NCBI GenBank assembly: GCA_964415245.1 | Contig: CAYQAJ010000175.1 | Location: forward strand, 1 to 10,879 | Length of the DNA: 10,879 bases | From: CAYQAJ01 sp964415245 | Lineage (GTDB): Bacteria > Planctomycetota > Planctomycetia > Pirellulales > Pirellulaceae | Direction: 5' to 3' | Shown here: piece by piece, positions 5,585-10,879 of the stretch | Numbering within the stretch: position 1 is the stretch's first letter | Layout of the letters: every line of letters starts with the position of its first letter | Position numbers and translations under genes: made by a program | The notes under the pieces: model-generated | The model's database searches: none | The model's input: only the letters and a program-made list of their open reading frames with translations | What the model was told of the DNA's origin: nothing

Positions 5585-7828
5585 CTACGGCGCTTTCGGT
5601 TCCCCCACGATGTACTTCGACTGGATCATCGGGGCCGGACGCGGCTCGGGGCCCAGACTGGGCGACTGCACCGTGAAGCCGCCCGTTAAGTGGCGGCCCA
5701 GCACCAGCCAGCGACTGCCGGCGGTCAACTCGGAGGCGTTTTCCGTAACGAGCAGGGTGATGAGCTGCTCCGATTCCACGAGCTGTAGCAGCACGGCGGG
5801 CTTGCCGTCGATCGGTTGCAGCACGCCGGCCGGCGCGAACACGCGGGCATACGCGAATACCGGCCGACCCTCGAAAACGATCGCGTCGGCCGCTTGCTTG
5901 TTGGTCTCGCCCAGCCGCGCGTCGTTGGGCCAGGCCGTGGTCGCCAGATCTTCGAGCACGTTTTGGGCGACAGCACCCAGGGCGACGCGCAACTCCTCCG
6001 GTTGCGCCTCGTCGTCCTCGACGATCTTGGCGATGGTGACGAGTCGGGCCAGCTCTTGCAGCGCCGCATACTGCTTCGCATCCGACGCTTGCCAAGCGGC
6101 CTCCTTGCACTGCTGTTGCAGCTTGACGATGTTCTCGACGTTAAGCTCCATCGGCTCTGTTGGCTCGGTCGGGTCGGTCTCATCCGGCACGTCGGGGGGC
6201 ACCGTCGGGTCGAGCTCGGGGTCAAAGTCGGGGGGATCGCTACCGGCGACCATGTCGGGAGCAAACGGTTGCACGTCGGTCCCGGCCGTGGCCAGAAGAT
6301 CTGCCAGATGCTTCACGTGGATCGCCGTACCGTCCGAACTGGTCGAGCTTAACGGCGTACTGATGCCCACCACGCCCCCCTTCTCATTGATCAGCGGGCT
6401 GCCCGACATCTCCGGCCCGAACGACGGGCGATGCAGAATCCAGGTGAGGTCGTCGGTATCGTTCACGCGGAGATCGCGAAGGACCGCCCGAACCGGGGCA
6501 GGCAGCTCGTCGTTGGCCGCCGTCTTCCGCGCGCGGCACTCCGCAATATAAGGCACATTCGCCGAAGGGAACGCGCACGCCACGAGCACCTCGTCGCGCT
6601 GAGGCTGGAAGTCGCGCAGCAGCGGCAGTTCGACGAGAGGCAAATCGCCGGGGGGCACCAGCTTCACCAGGGCCAGGTCGTGGGATCGGTCGACGGCGAT
6701 GATCCCCTCGCACGGTATCTGCGTGCCGGCGACGCCGTCCAGGTCGGGAGCGAAGATCGCCTGAACGCTTTGCGCCTGGGCGATCAGATGGTAATTCGTC
6801 GCCACGTACCCCCGCGTGTCGACGACGAAGCCGAAGCCGGTTTCGTCGCCCCCGGGCGTGGTAACATCGAGCCGCACAAGGTACGGGCTAACGCGCTCCC
6901 ACACTTTGTCGCGATCGTCTTGGGTAAGCACCGGCGGCGGCATCTCGTCGCGGGTCGAGCCGCCGTTGTCGTTGGCGAGGTTGCCTTTGTTCTTGTGGGT
7001 CTCGTCGCCCGCGTCGCCCGACGTGGTGGCGCCAGGCGACGAATCGGCAATTTGCCTCTCGGCGTCGCCGGAAAGCGAATAGGCGATCACCACGCCGGCC
7101 ACCGCGATAATCGCCGCGGCCCCCACCGCCATCAGCACGAGCAAGACGACCGGAGCGCGGCTGCGCCGCTTCAGCCCGTTTTGCGCGTGCGCCGCCATTG
7201 CGCCAGATGATCCGACAGCGGCCGAACTGATCGCGGGAAAGAGCGGCGGCTGCTCATCTTCGGCCCAGGGCGGTGATGCAGCATCGGATCGCTTATCGGA
7301 TGCCGGCTTCGCGACAGCCGGGGCATGCAGTTCTCGCAGTTCGCGAGCGTCGACCGAGACCGGCTTCGAGTCCGCGGACGATCGCGGCGCGGGAGGCGCG
7401 CCACGAGCAGCGTCGAGTGGCTGCGCCGGGAACGGTAACGGTAAAGGGGATCGAATCGGCGGCAGGTTGCCTGGATTCGACCGTACCGGCGGCGGCGACT
7501 CCGGCGACGAAGCGCCCAGCGCACCTGCTACACCGAGTGGCGCAACGGCGGGAGGCGCGGCGATCGGAGGCTGCGGCGGTTGCGGAGGAGGAGGCTGCGG
7601 CGCCTTCTTCTTGCGCTTCATTTTCGGCAGCGTGGGAGCTTCCACCGCATCCAGCGCCGTCTCCTCGTCCCAGCTTGCCCAGCGGCCGACCTTCGCCGCA
7701 CCCGGCGCGCTGCTCTGCGGAGCGCGAAACACGTTGCCGCACTGCGGGCAGCGACCGCGCCGGCCTCCGTAGTCATCGGGCACGGAGAAGACGGCAAGGC
7801 ATCCAGGACATTCGACGGGAATTGCCAT
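5585..7828 (-). CDS. zinc-ribbon, single-pass membrane, trypsin-like (S1C-type) serine protease
   Basis: Encodes 747 aa. Residues 5-34 form a zinc ribbon (C7-x2-C10 and C27-x2-C30) of the kind that opens many planctomycete membrane proteins. A long proline/alanine-rich linker follows (about 38-200, with KMKRKKK then PPPPQPPQPP), then a membrane helix at about 226-251 preceded by KRRSR, so the ribbon should be cytoplasmic and the rest periplasmic. Residues about 308-515 are a chymotrypsin-fold protease like DegP/HtrA. The triad is H347 (ATNYHLIA), D384 (DRSHDLALVKL) and S475 (GPEMSGSPLI). No PDZ domain follows. Instead there is an acidic proline-rich spacer (530-560), a helical stretch (560-630) and a C-terminal beta-rich region I do not recognise. 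The ATG at 7828 places the ribbon at residue 5; a longer frame to 7921 adds only unstructured sequence. A weak GAGGA lies about 11 bases upstream. Substrates are unknown. Confidence 0.88.
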   Translation of the reverse strand: MAIPVECPGCLAVFSVPDDYGGRRGRCPQCGNVFRAPQSSAPGAAKVGRWASWDEETALDAVEAPTLPKMKRKKKAPQPPPPQPPQPPIAAPPAVAPLGVAGALGASSPESPPPVRSNPGNLPPIRSPLPLPFPAQPLDAARGAPPAPRSSADSKPVSVDARELRELHAPAVAKPASDKRSDAASPPWAEDEQPPLFPAISSAAVGSSGAMAAHAQNGLKRRSRAPVVLLVLMAVGAAAIIAVAGVVIAYSLSGDAERQIADSSPGATTSGDAGDETHKNKGNLANDNGGSTRDEMPPPVLTQDDRDKVWERVSPYLVRLDVTTPGGDETGFGFVVDTRGYVATNYHLIAQAQSVQAIFAPDLDGVAGTQIPCEGIIAVDRSHDLALVKLVPPGDLPLVELPLLRDFQPQRDEVLVACAFPSANVPYIAECRARKTAANDELPAPVRAVLRDLRVNDTDDLTWILHRPSFGPEMSGSPLINEKGGVVGISTPLSSTSSDGTAIHVKHLADLLATAGTDVQPFAPDMVAGSDPPDFDPELDPTVPPDVPDETDPTEPTEPMELNVENIVKLQQQCKEAAWQASDAKQYAALQELARLVTIAKIVEDDEAQPEELRVALGAVAQNVLEDLATTAWPNDARLGETNKQAADAIVFEGRPVFAYARVFAPAGVLQPIDGKPAVLLQLVESEQLITLLVTENASELTAGSRWLVLGRHLTGGFTVQSPSLGPEPRPAPMIQSKYIVGEPKAP

Positions 7829-7892
7829 GGGGGCCGAGATCCTCAGGAGTTGTCGATCGCGCGGTGGTCGGATGCCCGAGCACGAAACATCA

Positions 7893-7921
7893 ATCGTATC
7901 ACGCGCCTGAGCGTGAAACAA
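7893..7921 (-). promoter_or_regulatory. candidate promoter with operator-like dyad for the protease gene
   Basis: On the minus strand TTGTTT (7916-7921) and TACGAT (7893-7898) are 17 bases apart, a sigma-70-like layout with moderate box matches (3/6 and 4/6). The space between them is almost exactly filled by the dyad TCACGC-N6-GCGTGA (7899-7916), where a repressor could bind. Transcription would start about 60 bases upstream of the ATG at 7828. Confidence 0.3.
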
Positions 7922-8075
7922 TCGAGCGCGAACCGCGGTTTGGCCGGGCGATAGGGTCGGTCAATTCGTAGCGGAATTGGCAAGAATTCCGACGAACGAG
8001 CAAGGATTCGCACGGCCGAACTCTTGCGAGAACAACCACGAACTCGGACGGCGCAATCAATAGAAGTGTGCGTCT

Positions 8076-8104
8076 TTGACCGCACCCTTTCCGTCGGTTA
8101 AGTT
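8076..8104 (+). promoter_or_regulatory. candidate promoter for the cyclophilin gene
   Basis: TTGACC (8076-8081) matches the -35 consensus at 5 of 6 bases. A 17-base spacer leads to TAAGTT (8099-8104), a poor -10 (3 of 6). It would give a leader of roughly 55-60 bases to the ATG at 8169. It argues weakly for the 8169 start over longer versions. Confidence 0.3.
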
Positions 8105-8168
8105 AGCGAGGTCTATCCACATGCCGAGCGCCGCCGCGAAGCACGCCGGCGCGAAGGAAAGGAACGCC

Positions 8169-8675
8169 ATGTCATCGCAAACGGAAAGCCGGCCGCGAGT
8201 GCTGCTGGAAACCAGTAAGGGAAACGTCACGCTCGAGCTGTTCGAGGACGAAGCGCCCAACACCGTGGCTAATTTCATCAGCCTCGTGGAAAAGGGGTAT
8301 TACGACGGACTCACGTTTCACCGCGTGATCGACCAGTTCATGGCCCAAGGGGGATGCCCCAAAGGCACCGGCACCGGCGGGCCCGGTTATCACATTCGTT
8401 GCGAGTGCTACCGGCCCGAGCGGCACAAGCACAAGCGCAGCGTCATCAGCATGGCCCACGCGGGGCGCGATACGGGGGGCTCGCAGTTCTTCATCAACTT
8501 GGTCGACACGCCGCACCTGGACGGTAAGCACACCGTGTTCGGCCGCGTCGTGGAAGGCATGGAAGCAATCGACAAGCTCAATCGCAGCGACAAAGGCGGC
8601 AAGCCTGACTCGATCAACAAGGCCACCGTCGCCTCGAAGCGCAATCACCCATACGAGCCTGAGGTCATTAAGTAA
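8169..8675 (+). CDS. cyclophilin-type peptidyl-prolyl cis-trans isomerase
   Basis: Folding catalyst (168 aa) that interconverts cis and trans peptide bonds before proline. The cyclophilin fold is complete: VLLETSKGNVTLELFEDEAPNTVANF at the start, then the catalytic FHRVI (F50, H51, R52), QFMAQGG (M58, Q60), GSQFFIN (Q106, F108) and HLDGKHTVFGRVVEGM. The tryptophan that binds cyclosporin in eukaryotic cyclophilin A is H116 here, as expected for a bacterial form with low drug affinity. No signal peptide or extra domain is seen, so it should be cytoplasmic. The start at 8169 has AAGGAAAGGAA just upstream. In-frame ATGs at 8121 and 8076 would add residues without homology or a good ribosome site. 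It stands alone, divergent from the protease gene. Confidence 0.95.
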   Translation: MSSQTESRPRVLLETSKGNVTLELFEDEAPNTVANFISLVEKGYYDGLTFHRVIDQFMAQGGCPKGTGTGGPGYHIRCECYRPERHKHKRSVISMAHAGRDTGGSQFFINLVDTPHLDGKHTVFGRVVEGMEAIDKLNRSDKGGKPDSINKATVASKRNHPYEPEVIK

Positions 8676-8680
8676 GTGCT

Positions 8681-8807
8681 GACGCGGGGACACGGCGACG
8701 CGGGGATGTGTCAGTTGTCCGTGGTCAGTTGTCAGTTGCCGAACTTCCATTTCGGCCATGTCGTCCACGATCCGCCCGCTGAAAACTGAAATCTGAACAC
8801 TGAAAAC
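8681..8807. repeat. short-period repeat patch (three motif types)
   Basis: The 173 bases between the isomerase and MscS stop codons hold three repeated motifs. GACGCGGGGA occurs twice at a 16-base period (8681-8690, 8697-8706). GTCAGTTG-type heptamers occur three times at 8710-8738. CTGAAAACTGAAA-type units occur at 8779-8807. Such heptamer-like repeats are often found scattered between genes in planctomycetes and cyanobacteria. No function is evident. Confidence 0.55.
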
Positions 8808-8848
8808 CTGTCGCGTTCAGTTAAACGCATGCCTCGCCGCCACGGGCA

Positions 8849-9577
8849 TCACTCCGCCTCCTCGCCCTTGAACAACTGCTCGTCCAGGCTTACGCCTTTG
8901 TCGCCGCGTCGGCAGCGCACCGGCTGCTGAAAGAACGTATTGTTAGGCAACTGGACCAAGTCGCCGTCTTCCGCCTCCAGCGTGGTGAACAGCATGTTGA
9001 AGTTCACCACTCTCCCCGCTACGCCGCTGACCGGCATCTCGATGCGATTGCCTACGCGGAACGGCTGGAACATGAGCAGAATGACCGAGCAGAACGCATT
9101 GCTGAGCACGCTCCACACGGCGACAAAGCCGATGGCCACCATGGCCAGCACCGTGGAGAGCAGCGCCCACAGCGCGGTGACGGGAAAGTCGAACTCGCCG
9201 AGCAACAGGATCAGCCCCCCGAAACCGATCACAATCCGGCCGATCGGAAGCAGGTAGCCGGCCAGCACGCGGGCACGTGCCGCGCGTTCTTGTTTGGTGG
9301 CTGCCTCGCCAGTACGGGTCATCATGTAGGCGGCCCGACGGCAGACGAGCTTGAACAGGTAATACGCCACCAGCGTGCCGACGACGATCACCAGCACGGC
9401 CAAGCCGTGTTCCCGCGCGAAGTCGAGCACCGCGTCGAATGAAAACTGCGACTGGGCCGACGCCGATTCGGATTCCACTGGGGCCGGCGGCGATTGCGCT
9501 TCGGTTTCATCGGCCAGCAGTGGCTGGCCGGCCAACATTACGGAGCCGCATACCAGCAGATAGATAGCGTTGCGCAT
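8849..9577 (-). CDS. short MscS-family mechanosensitive channel
   Basis: Encodes 242 aa. A signal peptide or first hydrophobic segment covers about residues 4-22 (ending LLADETEAQ), then a polar Ser/Glu/Pro stretch. Membrane helices lie at about 58-79, 107-126 and 134-170. The last contains the MscS pore-helix region (FVAVWSVLSNAFCSVILLMFQPFRVGNRIEM), followed by the beta domain (SGVAGRVVNFNMLFTTLEAEDGDLVQLPNN). MscS channels release solutes on hypo-osmotic shock. The protein stops about 30 residues after the beta domain, so the large C-terminal alpha/beta vestibule of E. coli MscS (286 aa) is absent and replaced by a short charged tail. The ATG at 9577 gives a good leader peptide with AAGGGG about 9 bases upstream. 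The frame extends to 9709 but that part is arginine-rich and non-coding in character. Confidence 0.9.
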   Translation of the reverse strand: MRNAIYLLVCGSVMLAGQPLLADETEAQSPPAPVESESASAQSQFSFDAVLDFAREHGLAVLVIVVGTLVAYYLFKLVCRRAAYMMTRTGEAATKQERAARARVLAGYLLPIGRIVIGFGGLILLLGEFDFPVTALWALLSTVLAMVAIGFVAVWSVLSNAFCSVILLMFQPFRVGNRIEMPVSGVAGRVVNFNMLFTTLEAEDGDLVQLPNNTFFQQPVRCRRGDKGVSLDEQLFKGEEAE

Positions 9578-9928
9578 GGTGAATTCCCCTTTGTGCAAGC
9601 GACGAATGGAACCCAGGAGTCGGCAGCGCCGCGAGAGGCGATCGTGCGCGCGGCCAGGGAACCGGGGCAGCGCCTCCTCGGCGCGCCCGGCAACAGCGAA
9701 TGCTGGCACCTTACTGGAATCGCATGCCGCGCGTAAAGAACCGCGGCGGCATACGACGCATCGGACGAGGCGTTTCCAAAAAGTGCCGATCTTGCTACGT
9801 TAACGGTGCGAGCTTGAGTAGCGATCGGCGTGGGGCCGCGCATCGACCGCGCAAGGCGAGACACGGCGCCCGCGCCCCGCCGACTCCTTGCCCCGTTTTC
9901 CTGAATCGAGAGGATGGAACCGTCCGCC
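9578..9928. other. 351-base divergent intergenic region
   Basis: Lies between the MscS-like gene (minus) and the YkgJ-family gene (plus), so promoters for both should be inside. I found no convincing -35/-10 pair, RNA gene or repeat. Reading frames across it have no recognisable protein character. Confidence 0.5.
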
Positions 9929-10387
9929 ATGAGCACGTACGTATCGCCTCCGCTGCCCCACAAGCCGCCGCGCAAATCGCTCCAACCCGGCGAAATCCCC
10001 TGCCAATACTGCACGGCCAAGTGCTGCCGCTACTTCGCTCTGCCGATCGATACGCCCACCCGACGCAAGGACTTCGAGTTTCTGCGGTGGTACCTGATGC
10101 ACGGCGAGGCCTCGGTGTTTGTCGAGGATGAAACGTGGTATTTGATGGTTCACGCCGTTTGCCGCAATCTGCAGGACGACAATCGCTGTGCCATCTACGA
10201 GACGCGACCGCAAATCTGCCGCGATTACTCCACCAAGAATTGCGAGTACGAGGACGACACCGCCTACGAGATGTACTTCGAGACGCCCGAGCAGGTCGAC
10301 GAGTATGCCGATGCGGTGCTGGCGTCGCGTGGAGGCGGTGCGGTCGTGCGTAGCGCCAAACCGCCGCTGTTGCCGGTGATTGGGTAG
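9929..10387 (+). CDS. YkgJ-family cysteine-cluster protein (CxxCxxxCC)
   Basis: Encodes 152 aa. The N-terminal cluster is C25-x2-C28-x3-C32-C33 (CQYCTAKCCRYF), followed by C78, C87 (NRCAIYETRPQ), C97 (ICRDY) and C105. This is the YkgJ/UPF0153 pattern, thought to bind zinc or an iron-sulfur cluster; the biochemical role is not established. The leader KPPRKSLQPGE and the segment MYFETPEQVDEYADAVL fit the version I recall from planctomycetes. No signal peptide is present, so it should be cytoplasmic. ATG 9929 is preferred because ATG 9914 directly abuts the only purine-rich site (GAGAGG), although that site is then 15 bases from 9929 and rather far. The next gene begins 15 bases after the stop, so the two are probably co-transcribed with hisS. 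Confidence 0.88.
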   Translation: MSTYVSPPLPHKPPRKSLQPGEIPCQYCTAKCCRYFALPIDTPTRRKDFEFLRWYLMHGEASVFVEDETWYLMVHAVCRNLQDDNRCAIYETRPQICRDYSTKNCEYEDDTAYEMYFETPEQVDEYADAVLASRGGGAVVRSAKPPLLPVIG

Positions 10388-10402
10388 CGGCGAGTTCCTG
10401 CC

Positions 10403-10768
10403 ATGAATGAAAGCGATATCTCGGGACTCCAACCGAAACCGGCGTCTGCGCGAACTTCTACTGACTCGCGATCTCTTTTACTTGCGCGGCAGAGGTGGGC
10501 ACTCGCCGTAACACTGTTCTTCGTTGCCGTTTTGCTATTTCCGTGGTTGTGCCTGGTCGAAACTGTCTTCCCGAGTTTACCCGGTCCCAACATAGATTTG
10601 GCAACTCTCGCAGCCCTCGGTTTCTTCATTGCGTCTGCGTCGATTGTTCCGCTTCCGTTGCTGCTTCGTCCCGCAGTTGTTCTGCTTGGAATTGCAGTTT
10701 TGGTACACGAGTTCGTTGCGATTGCGTTGATTTCGTTTTATTTCTTTGGTTTTCAAGGCATGCAATAA
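10403..10768 (+). CDS. small hypothetical membrane protein
   Basis: Encodes 121 aa with no family I recognise. A polar, Ser/Thr-rich N-terminus of about 30 residues is followed by three predicted membrane helices at about 32-50, 66-87 and 90-114 (the last ending LISFYFFGF). It begins 15 bases after the YkgJ-family stop, with a weak GGCGAG site upstream, and its TAA is directly followed by the hisS start. Its codons are richer in A and T at the third position than those of its neighbours, which could mean weak selection, recent arrival, or simply the phenylalanine-rich content. It could also be a non-expressed frame, but position and helices favour a real gene. Confidence 0.6.
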   Translation: MNESDISGLQPKPASARTSTDSRSLLLARQRWALAVTLFFVAVLLFPWLCLVETVFPSLPGPNIDLATLAALGFFIASASIVPLPLLLRPAVVLLGIAVLVHEFVAIALISFYFFGFQGMQ

Positions 10769-10879
10769 GTGAATCAGCCGCGCATCGAGCCTCGCACCCT
10801 CAAGGGGTTTCGCGACTTTCTGCCCGAGGCGGCGATTCCTCGCGAGCGGATCATCGACACGGGCAGAAAGTCGCGAAAC
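10769..10879 (+). CDS. hisS: histidyl-tRNA synthetase, N-terminal fragment (partial)
   Basis: HisS charges tRNA-His with histidine in the cytoplasm. Only 37 codons are visible, read from GTG: NQPRIEPRTLKGFRDFLPE, then AAIPRERIIDT. This is the typical class II HisS opening (PRTLxGFRDFLPExxIPRExxIDTARR). The GTG directly follows the TAA of the membrane-protein gene, with AAGG about 10 bases upstream. After IIDT the sequence reads GRKSRN instead of the expected ARRV. Those last 20 bases are an exact inverted copy of an earlier part of the same gene, so residues from 32 onward are probably not genuine. Confidence 0.85.
   Translation, partial: MNQPRIEPRTLKGFRDFLPEAAIPRERIIDTGRKSRN
10807..10879. 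repeat. 20-bp perfect inverted repeat ending at the window edge
   Basis: Bases 10807-10826 and 10860-10879 are exact reverse complements, separated by 33 bases. The left arm encodes conserved HisS residues (GFRDFLPE). The right arm ends precisely at the last base of the window and breaks the HisS reading. That combination points to a fold-back or assembly-graph end more than to a biological hairpin. Confidence 0.8.

Larger units (their letters stand above)
7829..8168. other. 340-base divergent intergenic region
   Basis: It separates the protease gene (minus) from the isomerase gene (plus). Besides the two promoter candidates listed separately, I see a small inverted repeat CGGAATT-N6-AATTCCG at 7972-7991. 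In-frame extensions of both flanking genes enter this stretch but lack coding character. No RNA gene was recognised. Confidence 0.6.

Noticed and set aside
5517..6551. Plus-strand frame of 344 codons opposite the protease gene
   Set aside because: Ser/Gly-rich low-complexity translation with no motif; the minus strand carries the protease domain here.
6431..7210. Plus-strand frame of 259 codons opposite the protease
   Set aside because: It covers the catalytic and membrane regions of a well-supported gene and has an Arg/His-rich shadow composition.
8813..8828. GCGTT-N6-AACGC hairpin after the MscS-like gene
   Set aside because: Only 5 bp and without a proper T-run; may be chance.
9538..10020. 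Minus-strand frame of 160 codons across the 9578-9928 gap
   Set aside because: It overlaps both flanking genes, has no domain or ribosome site, and the composition is not protein-like. The gap is better read as regulatory.

Overview
The window is about 10.9 kb of GC-rich bacterial DNA that looks planctomycete, most likely Pirellulales-like. The reasons are a secreted type I sulfatase, a zinc-ribbon/membrane/serine-protease fusion, a YkgJ-type cysteine-cluster protein with the planctomycete-style N-terminus, a short CTHWHFK-motif protein, and dispersed palindromic repeats. This placement rests on recognised protein styles, not on a search.

Left part (1-3184, minus strand): a heavy-metal (Cu/Ag-type) RND efflux operon. 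Reading leftward it holds a small secreted cysteine-rich protein, a CusB-like adaptor with an N-terminal heavy-metal-binding motif and a C-terminal DUF3347-like domain, and the first 261 residues of a CusA-like pump that runs off the left edge. cusB and cusA are 2 bases apart. The cysteine-rich gene is preceded by a consensus extended -10 box placed so that its mRNA would be leaderless.

Middle (3374-5480): a secreted sulfatase on the minus strand lies 41 bases downstream of a CAU-anticodon tRNA gene on the same strand. Divergent from them is a small plus-strand gene that carries an in-frame, nested palindromic element of about 100 bp.

Right-middle (5585-8675): a minus-strand zinc-ribbon/transmembrane/trypsin-like protease gene is divergent from a cyclophilin-type peptidyl-prolyl isomerase. 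The 340-base gap between them holds candidate promoters, one with an operator-like dyad between its -35 and -10 boxes.

Right (8849-10879): a short MscS-like channel (minus) is followed by a plus-strand cluster of YkgJ-family protein, small membrane protein and the start of hisS. Short-period repeats fill the gap between the isomerase and the channel gene. The last 20 bases of the window are an exact inverted copy of bases 54 nt upstream and break the expected HisS sequence, so they look like a contig-end artefact.

The most notable points are the cysteine-rich partner of the Cus operon, the in-frame palindromic insertion, and the fold-back end. I see no CRISPR array, phage, toxin-antitoxin, secondary-metabolite or defence locus here.
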